Notes: generated from the letters alone by a model not told the origin. Positions 32,108-41,053 are shown, counted from the stretch's first letter. The stretch: DNA of 64,000 nt from Alistipes sp. (GCA_017555105.1 JAFZHB010000021.1:132414-196413); one strand, 5' to 3'. Translations and numbers: made by a program.

Positions 32108-35100
32108 ATGATAGAACAATTCAAACGCCTGAACAAGTGGGTGGGCTGGGTCATCTTTGCGGTGGCAGCGTTGGTCTACCTGCTCACCATGGAACCCGTG
32201 TCGAGCCTTTGGGACTGCTCGGAGTTCATAGCCACCTCCTACAAGTTGGAGGTCGGACACCCGCCCGGAGCACCCCTCTTTATGATGTTGGCGCGCCTGG
32301 CTACGCTCTTTGCCCCGTCACCCGATCAGGTGGCGCTCTGTGTCAATGCTATGAACGCCTTTGCGAGCGCCTTCTGCATCCTCTTCCTCTTTTGGACGAT
32401 TACCCACCTGGCTCGCCGTCTTGTACAGCGAAATGGTGGTAAACTAACTGTTGCAAACACCTGGGCGATCCTCGGATCGGGTGCGGTGGGTGCGCTGGCC
32501 TATACCTTCACCGATACCTTCTGGTTCTCGGCCATCGAGGGTGAGGTCTATGCCCTCTCGTCGATGTTTACGGCGCTGGTCGTGTGGTTGATGCTGCGCT
32601 GGGAAGAGGAGGCCGACGAACCCCACGCTACGCGCTGGATCATCCTGATCGCCTACCTGATGGGACTCTCGATTGGTGTCCACATCCTCAACCTGCTGAC
32701 CATCCCTGCGTTGGTCTTCGTCTACTACTTCCGCACGACGGAGCGAGTGACCTGGCGCGGCTTGTGCTACTCGACCCTTGTTGCAGGTGCTATTCTACTT
32801 GTAATCAATGGTTTGATCATCCCCTACACGGTCTATCTGGGGGCGATGCTCGACCTCTTCTTTGTGAATACGCTTGGCCTGCCCGTCAACCTCGGTATGG
32901 CGCTCTTTGCGCTGGGTTTGATTGGCGGTATGGGCTATCTCTCGTGGTGGACTTACCGCCGAGGTAAGGTGCTTGCCAACATCATCTGCCTCTCGTTGAC
33001 GATGATCCTGGTCGGCTTCTCCTCCTATGCTACGGTGACGATCCGTGCCGAGGCCAACCCGCCGATGAACTCGAACAACCCGAACAACCCCCACGCGTTG
33101 CTTTCGTTCCTCAACCGCGACCAGTACGGCAACCGCCCGTTGCTCTACGGCGCCTACTTCTCGGCGCCGCCGGTCGGCTACACCGAGAAGGAGGTCTACT
33201 ACCTCAACGAGGAGGGACGCTATAGCAAGGCGACGACGATCTCGGGTTACACCTATCCGTCGCAGTTTATGCACCTCTTCCCCCGCATGTGGGACTACCA
33301 TAAGAAGGAGAACGACTATAAGCAGTGGTCGGCCTATCGTACCCGCACGGAGGTGGTGCGCGATGAGCAGGGCGAGGTGGTGCGTGACCACACAGGGCGT
33401 CCGGTGCGCGAGGAGGTGCTCGACTTTGGCCGCAAGCGCGTCTACGACGATGGCTATGGCCCGCAGACGATCGTAGAGCCCACCTTCCTCGAGAACCTCA
33501 ACTACTTCTTTACCTACCAGCTCAACTACATGTACTGGCGATACTTCCTCTGGAACTTCGTCGGTCGTCAGAGCGATATTCAGCCTACGGGCACGACGAT
33601 TACCGATGGTAATTGGCTCTCGGGTATTGATTTTATTGATGAGGCTTACCTCGGTCCGCAGACCAATCTGCCGCGCGAGATCGCCGAGAATAAGGCGCGA
33701 AACACCTACTATTTCCTCCCCTTCCTCTTGGGCTTGATTGGTTTGGTCTATCAGCTCAACCGCGATCAGCGCAACTTCTCGATTGTGATGTGGCTCTTCA
33801 TCATGACGGGTGTGGCGCTGGTGGTCTACTTCAACTCCTCGCCCGGCGAGCCACGAGAGCGTGACTATGTCTACGCCGGTTCGTTCTATGCCTTCTCGAT
33901 CTGGTTGGGCTTGGGTGTGCTGGCGCTGCGCGAGTTTTTCGCCTGGTTGCTGCGTCGCCACGATAAGGTGGCTGCCGTGGTTGCTGTGGTGGTGGCACTC
34001 GGTGTGCCGACCCTCTTGGCGGCCGAGAACTGGGACGACCACGACCGCTCGGGTCGCTATATGGCGCGCGATATTGGCTGGAACTACCTGCAGTCGACCC
34101 TCCCGAACTCGATCATTCTGAACTATGGTGACAACGACACCTTCCCGCTTTGGAACAATCAGGAGGTCTATGGCGTGCGCCCCGATGTGCGTATCATGAA
34201 CACCTCCTACCTGGGAGGTGAGTGGTACATCGACCAGATGAAGACGAAGGCCAACGAGGCTGAGGGTGTTCCCTTCTCGTTGCCGAAGTATAAGTATACC
34301 CACATGAACGATTGGGTGCCTGTGAAGGAGGTGATCAATCGCCCCGTGAACATCAAGGAGGTGATGCAGTTCATCTTGAACGACGATCGAGCCTCGCAGC
34401 TCAAGCTCGTGGACGGCACCTATACGGACTACATCCCCACGAAGCGCATCGCCCTGCCCGTGAACAAGGAGAATGCGATCGCTTCGGGCATCGTGAAGGA
34501 GGAGGATCGCCATCTGATGGTCGATACGATCCACATCGAACTGCGCCCCTCGTCGCTCGATAAGGGTAAGTTGATGCTGCTCGACCTGCTGGCCAACTTC
34601 GATTGGAAGCGTCCGATCTACCTCACGCAGGTCTATATCCTGCAGGATTTCGGATTGCTCGACTACCTCCAGTTCGACGGCTATGCCTACCGCTTTGTGC
34701 CGATCCGTACACGCATGGATAGCGCGTGGGATATCGGTCGCATCGACCCCGACTACGCGGCCTCGCGTATGCGCGATACCTTCCGTTACGGAAATCTCGC
34801 AGATCCCGATGTCTATGTCGATTACTTCACGCAGTACAACCTGGGTGCAGCGCAGACACGCGCCTCATTTGCCCGTGTAGCCAAGAGCCTCTTGGCTGAA
34901 AATCGCGTAAAGGAGGCGGTCGAGCTGCTCGACCTGGGTCTGGAGCGTCTGCCGATCGATCAGCTGCGCTTCACCGATGCGAATACTTACCCCTTCCTGG
35001 AGGCCTACTACGCGGCTGGTGCCCTGGGTGATCCGACGGCCACGGAGAAGGGTGATCGCCTGATGCGAGCCTATACGGAGAACATCATTGAGTATATCGA

Positions 35101-35311
35101 GTACTACCTCCAATTCGATGGTGTGCATGGCCAGATGGTCGATGCCGAGCTGGAGAGTCGCATTGGCGAGCTGGAGCAGGCCTACTTCCTCGCCTCTTAT
35201 GCGCGTCGCTACGACATTGTGCGCGAGCTGAATGCCTACTACCGTTCGCTGGGTGTGACCGACGAGAACCTGATCAGCGTACCGCACGAGCCGAAGCCGC
35301 TGGATCAGTAA
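32108..35311 (+). CDS. DUF2723 family polytopic membrane protein, possible glycosyltransferase
   Basis: A 1067-residue protein. The N-terminal half is an integral membrane domain of roughly a dozen helices with the DUF2723 hallmark WDCSEF (35-40) and GHPPGAP (50-56), the acidic-loop layout of PMT-type GT-C glycosyltransferases. The central part has NSSPGEPRERDYVYAGSFY near the last helices and a large non-membrane region after about 640, including NYGDNDTFPLW. The C-terminus (about 920-1060) is helical and repeat-like. From family knowledge, the human DUF2723 protein TMEM260 is reported to be a protein O-mannosyltransferase, so a role in protein O-glycosylation is plausible here. ATG 32108 was chosen because the earlier TTG lies inside the -7 box. 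Confidence 0.85.
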   Translation: MIEQFKRLNKWVGWVIFAVAALVYLLTMEPVSSLWDCSEFIATSYKLEVGHPPGAPLFMMLARLATLFAPSPDQVALCVNAMNAFASAFCILFLFWTITHLARRLVQRNGGKLTVANTWAILGSGAVGALAYTFTDTFWFSAIEGEVYALSSMFTALVVWLMLRWEEEADEPHATRWIILIAYLMGLSIGVHILNLLTIPALVFVYYFRTTERVTWRGLCYSTLVAGAILLVINGLIIPYTVYLGAMLDLFFVNTLGLPVNLGMALFALGLIGGMGYLSWWTYRRGKVLANIICLSLTMILVGFSSYATVTIRAEANPPMNSNNPNNPHALLSFLNRDQYGNRPLLYGAYFSAPPVGYTEKEVYYLNEEGRYSKATTISGYTYPSQFMHLFPRMWDYHKKENDYKQWSAYRTRTEVVRDEQGEVVRDHTGRPVREEVLDFGRKRVYDDGYGPQTIVEPTFLENLNYFFTYQLNYMYWRYFLWNFVGRQSDIQPTGTTITDGNWLSGIDFIDEAYLGPQTNLPREIAENKARNTYYFLPFLLGLIGLVYQLNRDQRNFSIVMWLFIMTGVALVVYFNSSPGEPRERDYVYAGSFYAFSIWLGLGVLALREFFAWLLRRHDKVAAVVAVVVALGVPTLLAAENWDDHDRSGRYMARDIGWNYLQSTLPNSIILNYGDNDTFPLWNNQEVYGVRPDVRIMNTSYLGGEWYIDQMKTKANEAEGVPFSLPKYKYTHMNDWVPVKEVINRPVNIKEVMQFILNDDRASQLKLVDGTYTDYIPTKRIALPVNKENAIASGIVKEEDRHLMVDTIHIELRPSSLDKGKLMLLDLLANFDWKRPIYLTQVYILQDFGLLDYLQFDGYAYRFVPIRTRMDSAWDIGRIDPDYAASRMRDTFRYGNLADPDVYVDYFTQYNLGAAQTRASFARVAKSLLAENRVKEAVELLDLGLERLPIDQLRFTDANTYPFLEAYYAAGALGDPTATEKGDRLMRAYTENIIEYIEYYLQFDGVHGQMVDAELESRIGELEQAYFLASYARRYDIVRELNAYYRSLGVTDENLISVPHEPKPLDQ

Positions 35312-35325
35312 TAGAGCGTGATAAG

Positions 35326-35364
35326 AAAAAGGGCTGTCAATCGTGTGATTGACAGCCCTTTTTT
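35326..35364. terminator. Bidirectional terminator after the DUF2723 gene
   Basis: A 17-bp perfect stem (35326-35342 with 35347-35363) with loop GTGT and T-runs on both sides, between convergent genes. Confidence 0.92.
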
Positions 35365-35380
35365 GTTTGATTGCGGTGAG

Positions 35381-35581
35381 TTAGTCATTCTTGTCGAGAG
35401 AGAAGATCTCCTCGACCGATTTGGCAAAGACCTGTGCGATCTTCAGCGCAAGCACCGTGGAGGGGATAAACTTCCCCGCTTCGATGGCGTTGATGGTCTG
35501 GCGGCTGACACCGCACCGCTCGGCCAGTTCCTGCTGGGTGATGCGCTTTTCGGCGCGTTCCACGCGGATTCTATTCGTCAT
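35381..35581 (-). CDS. XRE-family helix-turn-helix regulator (Cro/CI-like)
   Basis: A 66-residue DNA-binding protein consisting of little more than an HTH_3 domain: RITQQELAERCGVSRQTINA is the helix-turn-helix, followed by IEAGKFIPSTVLALKIAQVF. It ends in FSLDKND. It overlaps the end of the membrane-protein gene by 11 bases, so both come from one transcript. Such tiny regulators paired with a small membrane protein form a widespread but little-understood module. The palindrome inside the operon promoter at 36078-36093 is a likely autoregulatory site. Confidence 0.92.
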   Translation of the reverse strand: MTNRIRVERAEKRITQQELAERCGVSRQTINAIEAGKFIPSTVLALKIAQVFAKSVEEIFSLDKND

Positions 35582-36008
35582 TCTCGGCCTCCTTTCTGGC
35601 GCACCACAACATCATCTGATAGGCTCCTACAAAAATCAGAGGATAGGTCACCAAGTTGTAGATCATGATGTTGAGGTACTCTAAGTCGTTGCAGATGAAG
35701 GTTGCCACAATGATGAAGATGGCTTGGATGTAGAAGGCGGTCAGCAGAGCATTCAGGCGAATGCGGCCGATCATCTCATCCTCGATCTTCTCCCGTGAGC
35801 AACCAATGAAGATTACCCCCAACCATATGCCGATGACGATGTAGTTGTTGATGAGGGCATTCTCCGAGAGCTCTAATTCGCGCAGGAATGCGACATCCTG
35901 GTAGTTGAAATCGATGGCTGCAGCCCAAAGGCCGATTGCCAAAGCGATGATCAACAATACTCCACCAGCCTTCTTAAAGCTGTGGGGCAATAGCAGGTTT
36001 TTGTTCAT
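35571..36008 (-). CDS. Four-helix membrane protein paired with the XRE regulator
   Basis: A 145-residue inner-membrane protein without a family I can name. Four hydrophobic helices are visible: about 13-35 (GVLLIIALAIGLWAAA), 50-68, 84-106 and 114-136. A charged cytoplasmic-looking loop SREKIEDEMIGRIRLN lies between helices 2 and 3, and the tail is short and acidic (KEAENDE). First gene of a two-gene operon. It may act as membrane partner or sensor for the co-encoded regulator; that is inference from gene order. Confidence 0.7.
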   Translation of the reverse strand: MNKNLLLPHSFKKAGGVLLIIALAIGLWAAAIDFNYQDVAFLRELELSENALINNYIVIGIWLGVIFIGCSREKIEDEMIGRIRLNALLTAFYIQAIFIIVATFICNDLEYLNIMIYNLVTYPLIFVGAYQMMLWCARKEAENDE

Positions 36009-36072
36009 GGTATAAAAGTGTTTAAGGTATTAGCAAACTGTCGGGCGTGGCCATTCGCCCCGTTTGCTGCTG

Positions 36073-36104
36073 CAAATGTAAAGCAAACTTTACAAAATAG
36101 CAAA
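36073..36104 (-). promoter_or_regulatory. Promoter and probable operator of the XRE/membrane module
   Basis: Minus-strand TTTG at 36101-36104, 20 bases, TACATTTG at 36073-36080. Between them and overlapping the -7 is the inverted repeat GTAAAG-CAAA-CTTTAC (36078-36093). A direct repeat TTTACAAA occurs at 36089-36096 and 36110-36117, 21 bases apart (two helical turns). This suits binding of a dimeric HTH repressor. Confidence 0.6.
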
Positions 36105-36132
36105 TAAAATTTACAAAAAAATGCGAGATAAC

Positions 36133-36166
36133 AAAAAACTCCCTGCACAGAAGGGTGCAGAGAGTT
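36133..36166 (-). terminator. Terminator of the M23-ispD-PH-glycoside hydrolase operon
   Basis: A 12-bp stem with one mismatch (36137-36148 with 36155-36166), followed on the minus strand by TTTTTTG. Confidence 0.8.
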
Positions 36167-36187
36167 CTGTTTTATACGATAGATTCT

Positions 36188-38326
36188 CTACTCGTAGAGG
36201 AGCGTCGCTGACTCGATCTCGATCCCTTTCGATGCGGCACCCAGGTCGTCGAAATCCTCGCCGCGCAGCGAGAAGTAGAGCTGCTCGACGGCTCCAAGAT
36301 CGATGCCTGACGAGCGCGGAGCAGGGCTCTTGCGGTAGTAGGGGCTGATGCCCGGCCAATCCTGCGGTAGCTGCGGAGCGCAATCGGCCTGCAGGTCGTT
36401 CAGATCGATGCGAATCGTCTGCCACTGCTCGTTGAGGGCGATTTTTGTCCCCCAAGCCTCGCCCTCGGATTCGGAGAGGAGCAGACGCATACAGTGCGTC
36501 GTGGGGGTGAGGGCGCGCACGCGCAGCTCGATCGCCGTGGGCTTCGCTTCACGCATGCGGAGCGTAGCGCCGATGTGGTGCTGTGCCGAGATGTCGGCCG
36601 GGAACCAATACTCGGGTTTGGCGGTCAGCTCCTCGGCATAGAGGCGCAGGTTACCCGCTTCCGAGGGGCGGTTGTCGTAGTTCGGGCTAAAGAAGCCGCC
36701 ACGCGTGAAGAGCAGCTGCGGATAGTCTGATGCGGGCTGGAAGAGGCGCACACGCTCCTGCTCGTGGGTGTAGCGTACATCGCCGATGCGTTCCGCACCC
36801 GAACGGGTTAAGCGGTAACGGCCGGCCGTCAGCCCCTCAAACGAGCGCTTGAGGCCGGGGAGGGCGAGCTGCAGCGTGTGAGGCGTGTTGTGGAGCGTGA
36901 AGACGCGACGACGATGGTCGGGGAGCTTAAATGGGTCATCAATCTGGGTGATGTCGGGATAGAGTTCCAGCGTCCAGACGCCCGGCTCTTCCCGATCGAG
37001 CAGGTAGATGCCCGTACCGTCGTAACGGGCTACGGAGGACGAGCCTACGCCGGCAATATGGCGCAGTGACTTCCGGTCGATCGGCATCGTTTCGGGAGCG
37101 GAGTTCGAGTAGAGGAGCGTCTCGCCGTCGTAGTAGGTGCTGCGGTCGGCCTTTGAATCCACCGTCACAGGGCCGAAGTGCGAGTTCTCGGGGTACGAGC
37201 CCCAATCCTTGCCGCGCGGCAGCGCCTCCATCGCCTTCACGGCAATCATCGCCGAGATGGCCTTGCGGGGCGTGTAGACAAAGTTCAGGAGGTGGGTCTG
37301 CCAGCCGAGGTTCCAGGGGGCAGTGCCGATCATGTCGTAGGAGAACATGGCCGCCCACTGTACGCCTCCCTCGCGGAACTCGCGCACCTGCGCCGGATAC
37401 ATATAGGAGCAGACCAGGTCGGGAGCGTCGAACTCATAGACAAACTTCGAGCGAGGACCGACATCGATGCGCTTCATAGGGGTGTAGTCATCGACATAGG
37501 GGAGGTAGTTCCCCTGCAGGGTGTAGCCGTGGTTGAGCTGCGTGGGATACCAACCGTAGGTGGCAGCCTCGGCCTTCGAGGCGACCAGGGCGGGTGCCAT
37601 GTAGAAGTTTTCGGAGATGTTGTAGGCGATGATCTTGCTGCATCCCGTTGCACGGATGGCGTCGCTCATCGTATCGATGTAGCGGCGAATCTCCTCGTTG
37701 CGCCCGAGGATGCGTGCCGGCTCGTTGAGAATCTCCACTGCGATGATGTGCGGCTCCTCCTTGTAGAGTCGTCCCGTGTAGCGGTTGCGGTAGTTGAGCA
37801 GCTGCGTCATGTAGTTCTGCTGGGCAAGGATCGCCTCCGGATCGAAGGTGAGCTCATGCTTGGGGTAGTGCGCTGAGAAGCCGGGAAGGTCGCGGTCGCC
37901 ATCGGGCCACCAAGCGGCGTGTGCCACGGTGGGGGAGAGCAGCATGAGGATGCCCCGCTCGGATGCCTTGGCTATCAGGTAGTCGAGCAGGTCGAGGTGG
38001 TCGTTATCCAAGAGGTTGCCGGCCTTGTCCGAGTTCTCCCAATCGCCCCAGAACGAGAGGCGCAGGGCACGGAAGCCCATGCGGGCAAAGTGCTCCATAT
38101 CGACATCGATCATCGCCTTCTTGGCCTCGGTGGTAGGGGCTACGCGGTGCGCAGCGCGGTAGTCGGAGGCTGACGGCAGGCAGTAGTTCGCGCCAAAGAC
38201 TGCCACCTCACGATCGTTGGCGGTATAACGGATGATGCCCTGCGGATCTTGGTAAACCAACTCCTGGGCATGAAGCAACACCGCTCCCGATAGGGCGAGC
38301 AGTGAGAGCATGAGTTTGCGGTTCAT
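36188..38326 (-). CDS. Secreted clan GH-A (GH5-like) glycoside hydrolase
   Basis: A 712-residue exported enzyme with signal peptide MNRKLMLSLLALSGAVLLHA. A TIM-barrel fills about 25-400. The acid/base Glu is in VEILNEPA (E202) and the nucleophile is probably Glu298 in FVYEFDAPD; both follow the GH-A plan. The remaining C-terminal 300 residues are beta-rich and look like accessory or carbohydrate-binding domains. Family below clan level and substrate are uncertain; there are no SusC/SusD genes nearby, so this is not a polysaccharide utilisation locus. Last gene of the operon beginning with M23 and ispD, 26 bases after the PH-like gene. Confidence 0.82.
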   Translation of the reverse strand: MNRKLMLSLLALSGAVLLHAQELVYQDPQGIIRYTANDREVAVFGANYCLPSASDYRAAHRVAPTTEAKKAMIDVDMEHFARMGFRALRLSFWGDWENSDKAGNLLDNDHLDLLDYLIAKASERGILMLLSPTVAHAAWWPDGDRDLPGFSAHYPKHELTFDPEAILAQQNYMTQLLNYRNRYTGRLYKEEPHIIAVEILNEPARILGRNEEIRRYIDTMSDAIRATGCSKIIAYNISENFYMAPALVASKAEAATYGWYPTQLNHGYTLQGNYLPYVDDYTPMKRIDVGPRSKFVYEFDAPDLVCSYMYPAQVREFREGGVQWAAMFSYDMIGTAPWNLGWQTHLLNFVYTPRKAISAMIAVKAMEALPRGKDWGSYPENSHFGPVTVDSKADRSTYYDGETLLYSNSAPETMPIDRKSLRHIAGVGSSSVARYDGTGIYLLDREEPGVWTLELYPDITQIDDPFKLPDHRRRVFTLHNTPHTLQLALPGLKRSFEGLTAGRYRLTRSGAERIGDVRYTHEQERVRLFQPASDYPQLLFTRGGFFSPNYDNRPSEAGNLRLYAEELTAKPEYWFPADISAQHHIGATLRMREAKPTAIELRVRALTPTTHCMRLLLSESEGEAWGTKIALNEQWQTIRIDLNDLQADCAPQLPQDWPGISPYYRKSPAPRSSGIDLGAVEQLYFSLRGEDFDDLGAASKGIEIESATLLYE

Positions 38327-38352
38327 GGTAAATTGTAGGTTTTGTGGAAATG

Positions 38353-38865
38353 CTATTCGTTGGTGGAGTGCTCCTCTTCGCTCAGCAGCAGCCCGATGAG
38401 CGTTTCTGGTTCAGCACACGAGACGAAGATTCGATCGTCGTAGATGGTGGTGATCTCGACCATGTTGCGCCACTCGGAGGCGTAGATCACCAGGTGCTCG
38501 GCGTGGCGCAAATCGAAGAAGTGGCCGTAGTAGCCAAAGAATCCGCATCCGCCAAAGAAGGGGATCAGCCAACGCAGTTCCTGCGACTCGACGCGGCGTA
38601 CCGAGGCGATCTCGTTGCGGGCGATCTCGGTCATGTCGAGCAGGCAGCGGATCTCAAATTTCTCCTCCGTCACGACCAGCTTGCGTGGAATCGAAAGCGC
38701 CATCAGCACCAGCAACGCTCCGACGCAGGTGGCAAACCAAGCCGAGAAGTAACCACCCTCATAGAGGTAGTAGAGGCCGATGCCGAGCCCGATGTAGCAG
38801 ACGACATAGAGTGCCGTCCAATAGAGCGTTCGGCGATCGCAACGGTAGGTGAAGCGCTGTTCCAT
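38353..38865 (-). CDS. Small membrane protein, possibly bacterial PH-like
   Basis: A 170-residue protein with two adjacent helices (about 14-36 and 40-58) followed by a soluble beta-rich domain: RKLVVTEEKFEIRC, EIARNEIASVRRV and VEITTIYDDRIFVSC. This arrangement resembles bacterial PH-domain membrane proteins, but the match is by pattern only. Cys-rich FFGGCGFFGYYGHFF near residue 105 is unusual and may be a membrane-associated loop. It sits 21 bases after ispD and 26 before the hydrolase gene. Confidence 0.6.
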   Translation of the reverse strand: MEQRFTYRCDRRTLYWTALYVVCYIGLGIGLYYLYEGGYFSAWFATCVGALLVLMALSIPRKLVVTEEKFEIRCLLDMTEIARNEIASVRRVESQELRWLIPFFGGCGFFGYYGHFFDLRHAEHLVIYASEWRNMVEITTIYDDRIFVSCAEPETLIGLLLSEEEHSTNE

Positions 38866-38886
38866 AGTCGGGTGTATGGGGTGAAA

Positions 38887-39573
38887 TTAGTCGAGAGCCT
38901 CCTCTTCGCCGGCCAGCAGTGCGCGTGCGATGATGAGGTCCTCGCGGGTGGTGATTTTCAGGTTGCTACGCTCGCCTTCGGTCAGGTGTACCACCTCGCC
39001 GAGTGCCTCGACAACCGACGCATCGTCGGTGAAAAGGGGCGAGTAGGGGGCTTCGTAGGCGCGGTCAAGCAGCGCACGATCGAAGAGTTGGGGTGTCTGT
39101 ACGATGCGTAGCGGACGGCGATCGAGGATCACCGAGTGCTCCCCCTCGATGCGGCGGTAGGAGTCGACGGCCTCCACTACGGGGATGGCCGAACCATAGG
39201 TGGCTGCCTCCTCCACCGTGCGGTGGATCAACTCCTTGGATGCCAGCGGTCGCACCGCGTCGTGTACGCCGACCAGCTCAACCTCCATGCCGACTGCCTC
39301 CAAGCCGTTGCGTACCGAGTGGAAACGCTCCTCGCCACCTTTGACGATCTGGTGGCGAGCCACCTCAAAGCGGGCGCGGAGGTTCTGCCAGAAGTCGATG
39401 TGCGCCTCGGGCAACACAACGATCAGTTGCGCTTCGGGGAGCGCCTCGTGGAAACGATTGATCGTGTGAGCCAGGATGGGCGTCTGGTCGAGTACCATGA
39501 ACTGCTTGGGCAGTGTGCCGCCCATGCGGCGGCCACCTCCGCCTGCAACGATGATAATGGCTGTGCGTTTCAT
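38887..39573 (-). CDS. ispD: 2-C-methyl-D-erythritol 4-phosphate cytidylyltransferase
   Basis: A 228-residue cytosolic enzyme of the MEP isoprenoid pathway: MEP plus CTP gives CDP-ME. The nucleotide-binding loop VAGGGGRRMGGTLPKQF is at about 9-25. Further motifs are VGVHDAVRPLAS and FTDDASVVEALG, which carry the conserved Asp and Lys/Arg contacts. The next enzyme of the pathway, IspE, is also in this window (53730) but not adjacent. The gene begins one base after the M23 stop. Confidence 0.96.
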   Translation of the reverse strand: MKRTAIIIVAGGGGRRMGGTLPKQFMVLDQTPILAHTINRFHEALPEAQLIVVLPEAHIDFWQNLRARFEVARHQIVKGGEERFHSVRNGLEAVGMEVELVGVHDAVRPLASKELIHRTVEEAATYGSAIPVVEAVDSYRRIEGEHSVILDRRPLRIVQTPQLFDRALLDRAYEAPYSPLFTDDASVVEALGEVVHLTEGERSNLKITTREDLIIARALLAGEEEALD

Positions 39574-39574
39574 G

Positions 39575-40885
39575 CTATCGTTTCGATCTCTTCTCGGGTA
39601 TAACTTCCTCTACGATGGGTTGAACGGGTAACACCACGGAGTCAACTTGCGTGATGATCTGCTCGGGTGTGGCGCGTCCTTCCAACTCGGCGATGATGCA
39701 GTCGCGCACATATTCAAATTGCGTGCGGTTGGCCTCTGCAATCGGCTCGGCAGGATTTTGCGGTACGCTGAGGGGGTTGATCGGCGTGCCGTTCTTCCAG
39801 ATGCGGTAGTCGAGGTGCGGACCCGTCGAGGTGCCCGTCGAGCCGACATAACCGATCAGATCGCCCTGCGAAACACGCTTGCCGACGGCGATGCCCTTGG
39901 CAAAGCGGCTCAAGTGGAGATAGCCCGTGACGAGGTTGCCGGCGTGCTTGATCTTTATCGTGTTGCCACCGCCACCGCCCCATCCGCGGAAGGTCACTAC
40001 ACCATCCGCTACGGCGCGTACGGGGGTGCCGGTCGGGGCTGCGTAGTCAACACCGGTGTGGGCTCGGCGCACCTTGTGTACGGGGTGCAGGCGCGAGTAG
40101 GAGAACTTCGAACTGATGCGCGAGAACTTCAACGGCGCTTTGAGCAGCTGCTTGCGCAGCGAGGCACCGTCCGCCTCCCAATACTGCAGCTTGCCACCCT
40201 GACGGAACGGAATGGCGTAATAATCCTTGTTGCCGTGGGTGAACTTTGCACCCCAGATGCGGCCAATGCCGACCGAAAGCGTGTCGTCGATGAAGCGTTC
40301 GTCGTAGATCACCGTGAAGGCATCGCCCTGCTGGATGCCGAAGAAGTCGACCGTCCACTGGTAGATATCCTCCAACTCGGCGGCGAGCGCATAGGGGAGA
40401 TCCTGCTCCATAATCGCCCCCCAGAGCGAGGTGCTGATCACGGCGCTCTTCTTCGTGCGCTGCACGGTGGTGGGTTTCTCGCCTTGCGTGATGGTGATCG
40501 AATCCCCTACGAAGCCGAAGACCACATACTCGGTGATCGTCTTTTCGTAGGCCATATAATCCAGGTGCTCCTGCTGCAACGAGTCGGTGCGCAGGAAGAG
40601 CGTGTAGCGTCGTCCCGGGCGGATGTTGCGCAGCGGGAACTGCTGGCGAGCGGCGCGATCGAGGCGATCGATCGTGCGAGCCGTGATGCCGTGGCGACCC
40701 AAGATGCCGCCTACGGTCTCGCCCGATTGAATCTCACCCGTCTCCAGGCGGTAGCGGTCGGCCTCGATGCCATAGACCAAACGGATGGGTTTCTCCTCTT
40801 CGGCTGCGCTCTTTCCACCGCGACATCCCGTCAGCAGGAGTGCAAGTCCAAAGAGCAGTGTATATCTGAAAATAGGGTTCGTCAT
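39575..40885 (-). CDS. M23 family metallopeptidase lipoprotein (LytM-type)
   Basis: A 436-residue envelope protein. MTNPIFRYTLLFGLALLLTGC is a lipoprotein leader with lipobox LTGC. The middle region resembles the OapA/LysM-like modules of other cell-wall M23 proteins. The C-terminal LytM domain has the zinc residues in HTGVDYAAPTGTPV and GPHLDYRIWKNG, plus the core segment DGVVTFRGWGGGGGNTIKI, so it is probably an active endopeptidase on cross-links. The start at 40885 was chosen because the longer frame would begin inside the -7 box at 40907-40914. First gene of a four-gene operon. Confidence 0.9.
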   Translation of the reverse strand: MTNPIFRYTLLFGLALLLTGCRGGKSAAEEEKPIRLVYGIEADRYRLETGEIQSGETVGGILGRHGITARTIDRLDRAARQQFPLRNIRPGRRYTLFLRTDSLQQEHLDYMAYEKTITEYVVFGFVGDSITITQGEKPTTVQRTKKSAVISTSLWGAIMEQDLPYALAAELEDIYQWTVDFFGIQQGDAFTVIYDERFIDDTLSVGIGRIWGAKFTHGNKDYYAIPFRQGGKLQYWEADGASLRKQLLKAPLKFSRISSKFSYSRLHPVHKVRRAHTGVDYAAPTGTPVRAVADGVVTFRGWGGGGGNTIKIKHAGNLVTGYLHLSRFAKGIAVGKRVSQGDLIGYVGSTGTSTGPHLDYRIWKNGTPINPLSVPQNPAEPIAEANRTQFEYVRDCIIAELEGRATPEQIITQVDSVVLPVQPIVEEVIPEKRSKR

Positions 40886-40906
40886 CTCTTCTTTATTAGC
40901 TTTTTG

Positions 40907-40914
40907 CAAATATA
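40907..40914 (-). promoter_or_regulatory. -7 box for the M23-ispD operon
   Basis: TATATTTG on the minus strand, 21 bases before the ATG at 40885. Confidence 0.65.
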
Positions 40915-41009
40915 GTGAAAAAGGTGAAAAGAGAGCTATGTTTTTCTCGATATTCCGGCTAAAATGTAAGAAAACGGCCTTCGGGTTTGTTTAATCGGAA
41001 AATTATCCC

Positions 41010-41017
41010 TACCTTTG
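41010..41017 (+). promoter_or_regulatory. -7 box for lpxK operon
   Basis: TACCTTTG on the plus strand, 36 bases before the lpxK ATG at 41054. An in-frame TTG at 41015 lies inside it and is therefore rejected as start. Confidence 0.65.
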
Positions 41018-41053
41018 AAAAGATTGTATAACGCTGTCAACTTCGAACTTTTC

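Noticed and set aside
32795-34534. 579-codon frame antisense to the DUF2723 gene
   Set aside because: His/Arg/Val-rich shadow without domain; the sense protein has the family motifs.
36188-38326. Polysaccharide utilisation locus around the glycoside hydrolase
   Set aside because: No SusC, SusD, sensor or other carbohydrate genes are near; the operon mates are cell-wall and isoprenoid genes.
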